Below are positions 9,476 through 18,070 of a stretch of DNA of 64,000 bases, piece after piece. Where the stretch lies: assembly GCF_904846285.1 (NCBI RefSeq), contig NZ_CAJHAD010000002.1, positions 124,001-188,000 of the forward strand, in the 5' to 3' direction. A model generated the notes under the pieces. The model saw nothing but the letters and a program-made list of their open reading frames with translations, searched no databases and was not told where the DNA came from. Position 1 is the stretch's first letter. Each line of letters begins with the position of its first letter. The position numbers and the translations under genes are program-made. The DNA is from Psychrobacter immobilis. GTDB taxonomy: Bacteria > Pseudomonadota > Gammaproteobacteria > Pseudomonadales > Moraxellaceae.

Positions 9476-10768
9476 ATGAAAAATACTGAAAATCTGGTTG
9501 TTGTCCATCTAAGTGCCACGGCAGTCTATGTCGTCATCGGCAGCGTTGTCTCTGCAAAAGACATTCGTATTATGGGTGTGGGGCAAGTTAAAAATAGTGA
9601 CTTTTATCAAGGTCAAATAAAGCATCGTGAACGCTTGCAAGGTGCTATTAGACAAGCTATCCAAGAGGCAGAAGACACTGCTAATTGCCGTGTACATAGC
9701 GTTTGGTTGACTATGGCGACCCCTGAGCTGTTAAGTAAAAACAGTGCCGGTAATGTCAAGGTAGAAGACGAAGTCGTCCGTGCCAAAGACATGGTACAAG
9801 CGCTGTCAAACGCCAAGTCACAAGACTTGTCGCCTGACTATTATTTGATGCATTGTTGCCAGCAAGGCATTTATATCGACAATCAGGAATTTATGGTTGA
9901 TGATGCTATTGATATGGTTGCGCACAATATCAGCGTGATGTATCACATGATGATGATGCCAGTATCTAGCCGTCAAAATATCCAAAAACTACTACAAAGC
10001 TGTGACGTCGGTATCGACCATATCGTTTTTGATGCAGTGACCAGCGCTGAATATAGTTTGATGCCTGATGAGCGCCAGCAAGGGGTTTGCTTGGTTGATA
10101 TCGGTGCGAGTACCACCAGTATTTGTGTCTATAAAGAAAATAAGCTGATTTTTACCCATTGTATTGCCACTGGCAGCCATGAAGTGACGATGGATATTTC
10201 AGCCGATGTTGGTATCTCTATGATAGAGGCAGAAAGGCTTAAAAAAACGCATGGTACTGTCGATATCAATAGCGTCGATCCTAGCTCATTCTTCCTCTTT
10301 AAGCCGCAAGGATCGGGCGATGAGATTAACATCGGTACTTATAATTTAGCGCGCATTATCGAAGCGCGTTATGAGCAAATATTCACCGAAGTGGTTCGCC
10401 AATTACATGACGCCGACTTGTTAGGTTATATTGATAAAGGGCTTGTGCTCTCAGGCGGTGGCAGTGCTATTAAAGGTATGATACCTTTTGCTAAAAAGCT
10501 GTTAAGAATGCCTGTAGTATTGACCAATACCCATCCGGCTATTAGTGCTTATAATCATTTTGATAATGATGAGTCCTTTAAGCAGCTGAATATGCAGGTC
10601 AATGATCGCGCTTATCAAACGGCATTTGGTACACTACTATATAGTCAAAGCGAGCAGTTTCGCCGTAGTGAAAAAAGTGAACCGGAAGCGATTCAAAAAA
10701 ATCGTGTCACGGGCGTTTTTCAAAGTGCCGGGCAACGTTTTGCCAGTGTACTTAAAAAGATATTATAA
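9476..10768 (+). CDS. ftsA: Cell division protein FtsA (divergent first nucleotide loop)
   Basis: FtsA is the actin-like protein that tethers FtsZ filaments to the membrane. The second phosphate motif VDIGASTTS (near residue 207) and the adenosine motif VLSGGGSAIKGM are canonical, and the C-terminus FQSAGQRFASVLKKIL is an amphipathic membrane-targeting helix. The first phosphate motif is altered: where FtsA proteins have a DIGT-type loop this one reads VVHLSATAVYVVIG. I choose ATG 9476 (430 aa) over GTG 9401, as homology seems to begin there and a TATAAT box lies right before 9401. The ribosome site ahead of 9476 is weak. Confidence 0.93.
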   Translation: MKNTENLVVVHLSATAVYVVIGSVVSAKDIRIMGVGQVKNSDFYQGQIKHRERLQGAIRQAIQEAEDTANCRVHSVWLTMATPELLSKNSAGNVKVEDEVVRAKDMVQALSNAKSQDLSPDYYLMHCCQQGIYIDNQEFMVDDAIDMVAHNISVMYHMMMMPVSSRQNIQKLLQSCDVGIDHIVFDAVTSAEYSLMPDERQQGVCLVDIGASTTSICVYKENKLIFTHCIATGSHEVTMDISADVGISMIEAERLKKTHGTVDINSVDPSSFFLFKPQGSGDEINIGTYNLARIIEARYEQIFTEVVRQLHDADLLGYIDKGLVLSGGGSAIKGMIPFAKKLLRMPVVLTNTHPAISAYNHFDNDESFKQLNMQVNDRAYQTAFGTLLYSQSEQFRRSEKSEPEAIQKNRVTGVFQSAGQRFASVLKKIL

Positions 10769-11003
10769 TCCTGCTGCACTTTTACTGAGATTAAGCAGTT
10801 AACAGCATGCCGCAGTATTATAGGCAAGCATATTTAAAGCAACACCCTGTACAATAACGTCATATATTGGCTAAGCACAACTATTTAAGCCTTTGCCGTG
10901 TTTTATTTAAATACCTTTATATATAGTAAGTCGATAGCGCGCCATATGAGTGTGTTACCACGTATCGACCCATCACGCTATCTGCAACTGGAGAAACCTT
11001 TTT

Positions 11004-12200
11004 ATGTCAAAATACACCATGCCAGATGATAATCAGCTTCAAAATAACGGCCAGGCAAGCTTCACTGTATTCGGTGTGGGCGGCGGCGGCGGTAATGCGG
11101 TTGAGCATATGGTACAACAAGGGATTAGAGGTGTAACGTTTGTCTGTGCCAATACGGATAAACAAGCGCTCGATCGTCTCACCGCGCCGCATAAATTGCA
11201 GCTTGGCGCTAAAACCAACCGTGGTTTAGGTGCAGGAGCAAACCCAGAAGTGGGTCGTGAAGCTGCAGAAAGCGATGAAGAAGCGATTCGAGCCTTACTT
11301 GAGCACTCAGACATGGTCTTTATCACCGCCGGAATGGGTGGTGGTACAGGTACCGGTGCAGCACCCGTCGTAGCACGTATTGCTAAAGAAATGGAAGTGT
11401 TGACCGTCGCGGTTGTTACGACACCATTTAAGTTTGAAGGCGGCAAACGTATCAAGGCTGCTAAGGCCGGTATCGAGCAGCTGACCAATTTCGTTGACTC
11501 TATCATTACCATTCCAAATGACAAGCTCATGAGTGTGTATGGCAACATCTCTATGCAAGATGCTTTCAAAAAAGCAGATGATGTATTGTTGCATGCGGTT
11601 CAAGGTATTGCAGAAACTATCGCCAGCGAAGGTATGATTAATATTGACTTTAACGATATCCGCACTGCGATGACTGCTAAAGGTCATGCAATGATGGGTA
11701 TCGGTCGCGCTAGCGGCGATGATCGTGCGCGTCAAGCGACCGAAAAAGCCATTAGATCACCATTGCTTGATGATTTACGTTTAGAAAATGCTAAAGGTCT
11801 GCTAGTTAACGTGATTTCATCTGAATCTTTATCATTAGATGAAATGAGCAAAATCAGTGTTATCGTTGAAGAAATCACTGATATCGATGATGCGCATATT
11901 TTCTACGGTTCAGTTATCGACGAAAAAATGGGTGATGATTTGCATGTGACTGTGATTGCAACTGGTCTGACTTTAGATGAAAATGCGGGCGAAGAGCCTG
12001 AAGTCGTAGAGCAGCCTGTACCATCGGTAAACAGCACGCAACCTGTTGACCCAAATTTGCATACCAGTGCGCTAAACAGTCAAAAGCAGTCTCAGGCTCA
12101 ATATCAAGAAAGTCCGATTCGCTCAAATGCAACTCAAGAGCAGCCTAAAACTAAAACCAACAGTATTCAAGACTATCTTAAGCGCCAACAGAATAAATAA
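11004..12200 (+). CDS. ftsZ: Cell division GTPase FtsZ
   Basis: FtsZ is the tubulin homologue that forms the Z-ring. The N-terminal GVGGGGGNAVEHM (about residues 24-36), the tubulin signature GGGTGTGAAPV (about 108-118) and the T7-loop region with DFNDIRTAM are all present. After the core comes a Pro/Gln/Ser-rich linker and the conserved C-terminal peptide SIQDYLKRQQNK that binds FtsA and ZipA. The ATG at 11004 follows a GGAGAAA site; the in-frame GTG at 10950 would add 18 residues without homology. Length 398 is normal. A strong terminator follows 43 bp downstream. Confidence 0.98.
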   Translation: MSKYTMPDDNQLQNNGQASFTVFGVGGGGGNAVEHMVQQGIRGVTFVCANTDKQALDRLTAPHKLQLGAKTNRGLGAGANPEVGREAAESDEEAIRALLEHSDMVFITAGMGGGTGTGAAPVVARIAKEMEVLTVAVVTTPFKFEGGKRIKAAKAGIEQLTNFVDSIITIPNDKLMSVYGNISMQDAFKKADDVLLHAVQGIAETIASEGMINIDFNDIRTAMTAKGHAMMGIGRASGDDRARQATEKAIRSPLLDDLRLENAKGLLVNVISSESLSLDEMSKISVIVEEITDIDDAHIFYGSVIDEKMGDDLHVTVIATGLTLDENAGEEPEVVEQPVPSVNSTQPVDPNLHTSALNSQKQSQAQYQESPIRSNATQEQPKTKTNSIQDYLKRQQNK

Positions 12201-12239
12201 TCCTTAAAATGAATGGTTATTTTAGATAGTATGAATAAA

Positions 12240-12270
12240 AAGAGCCAGTATTTCGATACTGGCTTTTTTG
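12240..12270 (+). terminator. Rho-independent terminator after ftsZ
   Basis: GCCAGTAT (12244-12251), a TTCG tetraloop, ATACTGGC (12256-12263) and then six T. The eight-pair stem with a UUCG loop is a textbook strong terminator and ends the division cluster transcript before lpxC. Confidence 0.92.
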
Positions 12271-12548
12271 TGCCTATTTTTCAAATTCGCTTCAAAACTT
12301 TAATTTTTTTACTTATAAACTGGCTATTTATAAAATTATAATCTGTAGAGTTAGATGTTAGTAAGCTTTTAAGCATTGATTGCTCAAAGATTGAGCATTT
12401 ATTGCCTGATAAAAATTAACGTTAAGATGATTACGATAAGTGTTATCAATCAAAGAGATAAGCAAATTAACGCTTTTTAGCGCTAGCGAAATAGGGGTGG
12501 GTAATGCTACACTATGGCAATTGTAACAAAATATGTGAGAAGACAGCC
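12271..12548. other. lpxC upstream region with a small palindrome
   Basis: Together with the terminator this makes a ~350-bp gap. It holds no gene. TGCTCAA (12381-12387) and TTGAGCA (12391-12397) form a perfect short palindrome that could be an operator. The lpxC promoter must lie here, but I cannot pick a convincing -35/-10 pair. Confidence 0.35.
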
Positions 12549-13466
12549 ATGAACCAACGAACCATAAAAACAGCAATAGCCGTTACAGGTACTGGTCTTC
12601 ATAGTGGTCAACCTGTTGACTTAGAGTTTCATCCACAACCTATTAATACTGGCATCGTTTTTGAACGTTCTGATATTGCCGGTAGTAATCCTATTCCTGC
12701 TAGTGCCTTTTTGGTACAAGATACCATGATGTCATCGAACCTAGTCTTCGGTGGCACGCGTGTCGGCACGGTCGAGCATTTGCTCAGTGCGGTCGCAGGT
12801 CTTGGCGTTGATAATCTATTGATTCGCGTGTCGGCGTCAGAGATACCGATTATGGATGGTAGTGCAGCGCCGTTTGTGGGTTTACTGCTCCAAGCCGGAT
12901 TTTGCGAACAAGAAGCGGCAAAGCGCTTTATTAAGATTGTGCGTCCGGTACGCGTGAAAGTTGACGATAAATGGGCAGAGCTGCGTCCTTATGACGGCTT
13001 CGAGTTAAACTTCGAGATTGATTTTGACCATCCTGCCATTGATAAAGACTTTCAGCATGCACAGTTGCAGTTTTCAACCCAAAACTTCATTGAGCAATTG
13101 AGCTCAGCGCGTACTTTTGGCTTCTTACGTGATATCGAAGCCTTACGCCAGAATAACTTAGCGTTAGGCGGTAGCATGGACAATGCGATTGTTATTGATG
13201 ATGCCAGCGTTCTTAATGAAGAAGGCTTACGCTTTAATGATGAATTTGTACGTCATAAAATTCTAGATGCACTAGGTGATTTATATCTGATTGGTTATCC
13301 CATTTTAGGTCGTTTTAATGCTTATAAATCTGGTCACGCGCTCAATAATATGTTGGTGCGGGAGATACTATCAGACCCTAGTAACTTTGGAATTGTAACT
13401 TTTGATGACAATGTAAGCTGTCCTATCGAATATTTACCTTTGAATAGTATAACCGTTGAAGGATGA
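12549..13466 (+). CDS. lpxC: UDP-3-O-acyl-N-acetylglucosamine deacetylase
   Basis: LpxC is the zinc-dependent deacetylase for the committed step of lipid A synthesis. The N-terminus QRTIKTAIAVTGTGLHSG, the zinc motif TVEHLLSAVAGLGVDN (His near residue 77), MDGSAAPFV, and the second metal/catalytic motif RHKILDALGDLYL (His ~236, Asp ~240) with a later SGHALNN are all intact. I start at ATG 12549 (305 aa); the in-frame ATG at 12504 adds 15 residues that do not resemble the family. It sits directly after ftsZ, as in Pseudomonas and E. coli. Confidence 0.97.
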   Translation: MNQRTIKTAIAVTGTGLHSGQPVDLEFHPQPINTGIVFERSDIAGSNPIPASAFLVQDTMMSSNLVFGGTRVGTVEHLLSAVAGLGVDNLLIRVSASEIPIMDGSAAPFVGLLLQAGFCEQEAAKRFIKIVRPVRVKVDDKWAELRPYDGFELNFEIDFDHPAIDKDFQHAQLQFSTQNFIEQLSSARTFGFLRDIEALRQNNLALGGSMDNAIVIDDASVLNEEGLRFNDEFVRHKILDALGDLYLIGYPILGRFNAYKSGHALNNMLVREILSDPSNFGIVTFDDNVSCPIEYLPLNSITVEG

Positions 13467-13623
13467 ATACAGGAATATACACGAAGTATCGAAACATTTA
13501 CGCAATATTACATAAAATGGTTATAAGTAAGGCTTAATAATATTCGTTTAAATAGATATTTTCTTTTTCATTTTACGAATAACCTGCTTCAGGGTAGGTA
13601 AAATAATAGATGTGGGAAATAAA

Positions 13624-13678
13624 AAAATCAGCGCTCGGTGATGTTCACATTGTGAATGGCACTGAGCGCTGATTTTTT
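13624..13678. terminator. Bidirectional terminator between lpxC and dciA
   Basis: AATCAGCGCTCGGTG (from 13626) pairs almost perfectly with CACTGAGCGCTGATT on the far side of a ~19-base loop region, flanked by A-tracts and T-tracts on opposite sides. It can stop both lpxC (plus) and dciA (minus), which converge here. Confidence 0.85.
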
Positions 13679-13764
13679 CTATGGGAGAAATTACAAAAAC
13701 GCAGCTTTAGCAGGGTTAACTATGGGTTTAATTTACATAACTTTACAAAGTAAACTACGCTATT

Positions 13765-14280
13765 TTAGGAATTAATCAAGCGTAAAAGCGCCTTTTTGAG
13801 ATTTTTATCAGTGGTGACATGCTCTGCGGCCTGTGATATAGTCCGCTTTGTGTTTTGGCTAAGAGCCTGATTTCCATGGGCTTTAAGAGGCTTTGGTAGA
13901 GATGCTGACAAGGCTTGTGATGATTTGGAATAATCATTATGAGCAGAATTTTTGGCTACTACGACGCGAATTTGCTTGAGTTGTTTAAATGTAATTGACT
14001 GCTCCGTTAGTACCTGCAAATAAGCGCTCTGTAAATAGCGAATGTGATTGGCAGCAGTCATCGAGCCCACACTGAGTATGAGTTGCTCAGAGGTTAAGCC
14101 CACGACCCAGCAGTTATTGAGGATTTCATCAGGTAGACAATCTACCAAAAGCTCTTTTACCTCGGTCGTTGCTTGTAGATATAAACGCATATTGTCAGCA
14201 AGTGTTTGAGGTAGCGCGTTGCCAGCAAAAGCTTGATGATCAATCAGTTTAGCAAGGCGGTTAGGTTGTTTTTTTGACAT
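13765..14280 (-). CDS. dciA: DciA-family (DUF721) protein
   Basis: DUF721 proteins are DciA-type partners that help load the replicative helicase DnaB in bacteria that lack DnaC. The conserved core is visible: LVDCLPDEILNNCWVVGL, then LILSVGSMTAANHIRYL, the KH-like domain, ending in QIRVVVAK near residue 115. A ~55-residue polar tail follows. The position just downstream of lpxC and convergent with it matches the DUF721 gene of Pseudomonas. I choose the ATG at 14280 (171 aa); the GTG at 14289 would add three residues. Family call is good; the helicase-loading role is inferred from family knowledge. Confidence 0.8.
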   Translation of the reverse strand: MSKKQPNRLAKLIDHQAFAGNALPQTLADNMRLYLQATTEVKELLVDCLPDEILNNCWVVGLTSEQLILSVGSMTAANHIRYLQSAYLQVLTEQSITFKQLKQIRVVVAKNSAHNDYSKSSQALSASLPKPLKAHGNQALSQNTKRTISQAAEHVTTDKNLKKALLRLINS

Positions 14281-14444
14281 CGTAAGCACTCATCTAATAG
14301 GTGAAAAAATCGATATTCATCATAAACAGCGAGCTTTTGTACTAAGGATTTTATCATGTTTATTTCATGGTTATCTTCCCCAAATTAATTCATGCTTTGT
14401 CACGGACGGCGAGCAATCCTGTATTCACAATAGGTAGTAAATTT

Positions 14445-15170
14445 ATGAAACAAGCTTTATTAATTTTGTCAGTATTGGGAATGGGTATAGCGCAGACGAG
14501 TGGTGCTGTCGAAACAACCTTTCAACCAAATAATACCTTGAGTCATACCATCACAAATATCTCTACTTCTGCGAACTACGGTTCAAGTCGCAATATTTAT
14601 AGCACTAATAGCGGTGCTTATGTTTCAAGCAATGATGAAATCAGTCAAGCGATTGATAATCTCAGTGCCCATGCCAAGCAAAAAGAATATAAGCTTGCTT
14701 CGCTAACCAATCGTTTGTCTTATGAGCAGCGTCAGCAGCAAGCAAGCTCAGTGCCAGATCGTTATTCTGCTCCTGCCATTGCTGCAGCCAATGCTGCACG
14801 CGTCGCGCTTTCAAGCAGCTCTGGTTACTGTGCGCGTTATGTACGTAAAGCACTACAATCAGCGGGTTATGAATTTACGCCTAACCCATCAGCTTATCAG
14901 TATGCCTCTCGTGGCACACTCGCCCAAGCTGGCTTTGCTAAAATCAGTAACAATATACAGCCACAAGTTGGTGATGTCGTTGTCTATGATCGCAGCTCAA
15001 AGCATCCACATGGTCATATCCAGATTTTTGATGGCAATGGTTGGGTCTCTGACTTCCGTCAAAGCAGTATTAGCCCCTACAGCGGTGTTTATAATTATAC
15101 AACCTGGCGCGATTCTCAATATGTTGACGATGCCTCTAACCGTGGTATCTACCTTGCCATGGCTGACTAA
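14445..15170 (+). CDS. Secreted CHAP-type cysteine amidase/peptidase
   Basis: Residues 1-22 form a signal peptide (hydrophobic LLILSVLGMGIA, ending SGA). The first ~110 mature residues are Ser/Asn-rich. The C-terminal half looks like a CHAP/NlpC-P60-like papain-fold domain: the likely nucleophile Cys129 in SSGYCARYVRKAL, and the downstream His of HPHGHIQIF (residues 189-191) within a GDVVVYD context. Such enzymes cut peptidoglycan peptides, so a periplasmic wall-remodelling role is the natural inference. I start at ATG 14445, which gives a proper signal peptide; the upstream ATG 14367 would bury it. Family moderately sure. Confidence 0.75.
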   Translation: MKQALLILSVLGMGIAQTSGAVETTFQPNNTLSHTITNISTSANYGSSRNIYSTNSGAYVSSNDEISQAIDNLSAHAKQKEYKLASLTNRLSYEQRQQQASSVPDRYSAPAIAAANAARVALSSSSGYCARYVRKALQSAGYEFTPNPSAYQYASRGTLAQAGFAKISNNIQPQVGDVVVYDRSSKHPHGHIQIFDGNGWVSDFRQSSISPYSGVYNYTTWRDSQYVDDASNRGIYLAMAD

Positions 15171-15221
15171 TAAGCAAGCGTTAAGTAATTATCGCAAGTT
15201 TTAGAATGAAATGTTTTCTCC

Positions 15222-15262
15222 GAACCCAGTAATGCTCTTGATGACATTACTGGTTTTTTTTG
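15222..15262 (+). terminator. Rho-independent terminator after the CHAP-domain gene
   Basis: CCAGTAATG (15226-15234) pairs with CATTACTGG (15245-15253), followed by eight T. Confidence 0.9.
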
Positions 15263-15310
15263 CTTTGTGTAATTTAATAACTATTTAAATTAGCCATGTA
15301 TATAAACAGG

Positions 15311-16204
15311 CTACTTAGCCAGCGCCGCTTGCTTATCAAATACTGACCAATAATGCAGATTATGAAAATCCGGCGGGAAAGCGTGTTTGGGTGCAAAATA
15401 TAATGCCGTTGTACCAAATGTCGTTGAAAAACTCAAAATCACACAAGGATGAATGTAATCAATGCCAGTATCATTAATAACCTCCTTTTTATTATGAATC
15501 TGACTTAAGGACAAACTAAAGCTGCGTTCATAAAGATAAGTTTTAGTGGTGGTAATATTAGGTGTTAATGAGTCGCTAAAAGGTTTGATTGTCTCTGACA
15601 AGGGGTTCTGCTTTAGGTTGGCAGTGCCATTACTTGCAATTACATTACTCGCAACGCAATGACTGGCTGTCCAATTAATAAACGCGCGTGTTTGCCCGTC
15701 AGCTTGTAAAAGCGGTGTTGGCGGCAATGTCGCAGGGTTACGATAGCTTTTAAACTGATAAAGCGCATAACGACCGTCAGGATTGGCATTAATTTCAATA
15801 TAAGGGCTAGTTTTATTACCATCTATTGAATCAATACCCATTTCATTAGTGTTATTTATCGAAGCAGTGCTATCTATTAACGTCCCTGCTAAAAAGCATT
15901 CAAGGCAAGTCTGCTCCCATAAATAATCTACAAAGCCTACTTGCGCAGGTTGCCATATTGGCCAATCTAATTGCGCCGCTAATGATTTAAGTGGCAGTGT
16001 TACGCGATAATCAAGCTGTAACTGCCACTCTGGCTGCTCAGTGCTTTGGGCTATCTGTTCTGTTTGTGTTCTCTTTGCTGTTTGAACTAAGGTTACGATG
16101 ACTTCTACCTGAATGCTTTGTAAATCCTCTATCGTCACGCCAAGCTGTTTAGCATCAGCAGCTAAGGTATCCGTTGCTAGGTATAAGTTAAAATTTTGGC
16201 TCAT
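15311..16204 (-). CDS. DOMON-like domain protein
   Basis: This 297-residue soluble protein has the segments seen in DOMON-like (type-9 carbohydrate-module-like) proteins: YLWEQTCLECFLAG near residues 109-122, then YIEINANPDGRYALYQFKSY around 150-170, and a late GTTALYFAPKHAFPPDFH. No signal peptide is present. A Ser/Thr/Asn-rich insert separates the two halves around residues 195-220. The function of these bacterial DOMON-like proteins is not established; binding of a sugar or haem is suggested by the fold only. It follows yhbY on the same strand, beyond a terminator. Confidence 0.65.
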   Translation of the reverse strand: MSQNFNLYLATDTLAADAKQLGVTIEDLQSIQVEVIVTLVQTAKRTQTEQIAQSTEQPEWQLQLDYRVTLPLKSLAAQLDWPIWQPAQVGFVDYLWEQTCLECFLAGTLIDSTASINNTNEMGIDSIDGNKTSPYIEINANPDGRYALYQFKSYRNPATLPPTPLLQADGQTRAFINWTASHCVASNVIASNGTANLKQNPLSETIKPFSDSLTPNITTTKTYLYERSFSLSLSQIHNKKEVINDTGIDYIHPCVILSFSTTFGTTALYFAPKHAFPPDFHNLHYWSVFDKQAALAK

Positions 16205-16274
16205 AAGTTAATAATATCCGCAGTTTAATAGCAATTAAGAATGAACCTTAAGCAGTAAAGGGTAAGTAGATAAC

Positions 16275-16309
16275 ATAAAAGCCGCGAGCAAATGCTGCGC
16301 GGCTTTTAT
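16275..16309 (-). terminator. Terminator downstream of yhbY
   Basis: ATAAAAGCCGCG (16275-16286) pairs with CGCGGCTTTTAT (16298-16309). On the minus strand the stem ends in TTTTAT. The hairpin is symmetrical enough to act on both strands. Confidence 0.65.
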
Positions 16310-16385
16310 AGGTTATCTGAGCTGTTTATTTATATACTAAATCAGTCAGGTAAGATAAAACATAAGCTAAGCTTTAACTAACAAA

Positions 16386-16697
16386 TTACTGCGCGTGACG
16401 AGCAAGATTTGATAGTTTAGGATTGGCATGTGGGTTTTTACGCAGTAACAGCGCCATACGACCAATTGAATGTACCAAAGAGGCATTAGCGGCGGTGGCA
16501 AGCTGAGCGCCGATGACATCGCGCTCTTCTTTAGTGCCAGCCGGTAGTTTTACTTTAATAAGCTCATGATCTGACAAAGCACGATCGATTTCTTCAGTGA
16601 TGCTTGGGGTAATACCTTTGTTGCCAATCATAACGATAGGTTTAAGGTCATGACCAATGCCTTTTAGGCGTTTAATGGTAGCGTTATCGAGTTGCAT
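16386..16697 (-). CDS. yhbY: CRM-domain ribosome-assembly RNA-binding protein YhbY
   Basis: YhbY is a small KH-like CRM-domain protein that binds pre-50S ribosomal particles. The 103-residue length, the N-terminal IKRLKGIGHDLKPIVMIG, then GNKGITPSITEEIDRALSD, ELIKVKL and a C-terminal LLRKN are all family features. The ATG follows AGGAATT on the minus strand. It is divergent from rlmE, the same arrangement as yhbY and rlmE/ftsH in E. coli and Pseudomonas, so the neighbourhood supports a ribosome-maturation role. Confidence 0.93.
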   Translation of the reverse strand: MQLDNATIKRLKGIGHDLKPIVMIGNKGITPSITEEIDRALSDHELIKVKLPAGTKEERDVIGAQLATAANASLVHSIGRMALLLRKNPHANPKLSNLARHAQ

Positions 16698-17076
16698 AGA
16701 ATTCCTAGATGTTGATAAAAATAAAAGATGGTGCTATTGAGAGCAGATAATGACCATTATAGATAATCTGTGGTCATCTTGCATGAGATCAGCAGGATTT
16801 TGCACGATTTTACATGATGAAAATGTTAAACTGAAAGTATGACTACATTATAAACGCTACGGTCTTATAAAGCAGTGTTTTAACCAAGAGAATTTGACCG
16901 TGAAAGGTTACAAGGTGCATTTAAGACTTTATTGCTAATTTAGTTAAAGAACTTAAGTATCTAGCAATAGCCATGTTGTAGCTAACTTTTTTATAAATAG
17001 ACGGATATTGAACCCTCATAGATAACCACTTTATAAATCGCTATCGATGTTTTGCAAAGTAATAGGAGCATTAATT
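16698..17076. other. Divergent promoter region of yhbY and rlmE
   Basis: This 379-bp gap has no gene I can support. It must hold promoters for yhbY (leftward) and rlmE (rightward). I looked for a heat-shock promoter before rlmE and did not find a convincing CTTGAA/CCCCAT pair. Confidence 0.4.
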
Positions 17077-17709
17077 TTGGTCACGCGTATTGAGAATAAA
17101 AAATTGTCAAAAAGCAGTAGTGCTTGGATGAAAGAGCACATTGACGATCCTTATGTGAAAAAAGCCCAAATAGATGGCTACCGTGCCCGTGCTGCTTATA
17201 AATTGCTTGAGATTAATGAGAGGACCAATCTCATCAAAAAAGGCATGACCGTCGTCGACTTGGGCAGTGCGCCAGGTAGTTGGTCGCAAGTTGCAGGTAA
17301 GTTGGTTGGCGAAAAAGGTGTGTTGATTGCGTCGGATATTTTACCCATGGATACGTTGCCTGACGTCACCTTTATTCAAGGCGACTTTCGCGAGGCAGAA
17401 GTGTTTGACCGTATTATGGCAGAAGTAGGTGATAGACAGGTGGATGTGGTGCTATCTGATATGGCACCCAATACCGCTGGCAATAGTGCCATCGATCAGC
17501 CGCGTATGATGTACTTATGTGAGCTAGCAGTCGATTTCGCGCTCGCAACCTTACCAGAAGGTGGCGCGCTTATTATGAAAGTGTTTCAAGGTGAGGGTAC
17601 GCAAGAATTACGCAAGCAGATGCAAGCTGATTTTAGTAAAATTCGTAGTATCAAGCCTGGCGCTTCACGGCCACGTTCAAAAGAGATGTTTTGGATTGCC
17701 ATAAAGTAA
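17077..17709 (+). CDS. rlmE: 23S rRNA (uridine-2'-O)-methyltransferase RlmE
   Basis: RlmE (FtsJ/RrmJ) methylates U2552 of 23S rRNA in the 50S subunit. The SAM site VVDLGSAPGSWSQVAG (about residues 60-75), LSDMAPNTAGN, IMKVFQGEG and RSKEMFWIA supply the catalytic K-D-K-E set. I choose the TTG at 17077 (210 aa): an AGGAG lies at 17064-17068 with eight-base spacing, and the protein then begins VTRIENKKLSKSSSAW, as in relatives. The ATG at 17047 would place that AGGAG inside the gene and add ten unrelated residues. It precedes ftsH, a conserved pair. Confidence 0.95.
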   Translation: MVTRIENKKLSKSSSAWMKEHIDDPYVKKAQIDGYRARAAYKLLEINERTNLIKKGMTVVDLGSAPGSWSQVAGKLVGEKGVLIASDILPMDTLPDVTFIQGDFREAEVFDRIMAEVGDRQVDVVLSDMAPNTAGNSAIDQPRMMYLCELAVDFALATLPEGGALIMKVFQGEGTQELRKQMQADFSKIRSIKPGASRPRSKEMFWIAIK

Positions 17710-18070
17710 TTGTTATTAAACAATACTCACTAAAATCATCAAATTAAAAGCGCTACAATCGTTAACTGAATAATAGCGAGTTCAGCTTGAATTATTCAGG
17801 TTAGCACCACATATCATGATATATTAACTTTGTTTGAAACCTATTTTTAAATGATTGTTTAAGTGGTTTTTTTAAGCACTTATGTTTTTAGCAAAGTCGT
17901 CTGACCGTAAGCGCCTCATAAACTCGGTTATTCATTGTTATTGTGTCATTTATCTTTTTTTTCTTAAAAATGATAATTTGATAATAGCCCTTGAATAGCG
18001 AGATATACGTTTATATATAGACGTCACGTGTTGAGTAAACACACCAATAAGTAAGGGATGGGAATAACTA
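17710..18070. other. ftsH upstream region, 361 bp
   Basis: No gene is visible. A sigma-32-like promoter match lies at 17786-17815 (listed separately), leaving a leader of roughly 250 bases before ftsH. Confidence 0.4.
17786..17815 (+). promoter_or_regulatory. Candidate sigma-32 heat-shock promoter for ftsH
   Basis: CTTGAA at 17786-17791, a 15-bp spacer, then CCACATATC at 17807-17815, compared with the sigma-32 consensus CTTGAA - 13 to 15 bp - CCCCATNTA. ftsH is a heat-shock gene in E. coli, so the match is biologically sensible. One mismatch at position 3 and one at the last position of the -10. Confidence 0.45.

Noticed and set aside
11039..11569. 176-codon minus-strand frame opposite ftsZ
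   Set aside because: It is the shadow of the ftsZ coding strand with no ribosome site and a Ser/Pro-rich translation.
4310..13466. Missing murB as sign of a rearrangement in the division cluster
   Set aside because: Absence of murB at this locus is common in this group; nothing in the junction sequences shows a deletion.
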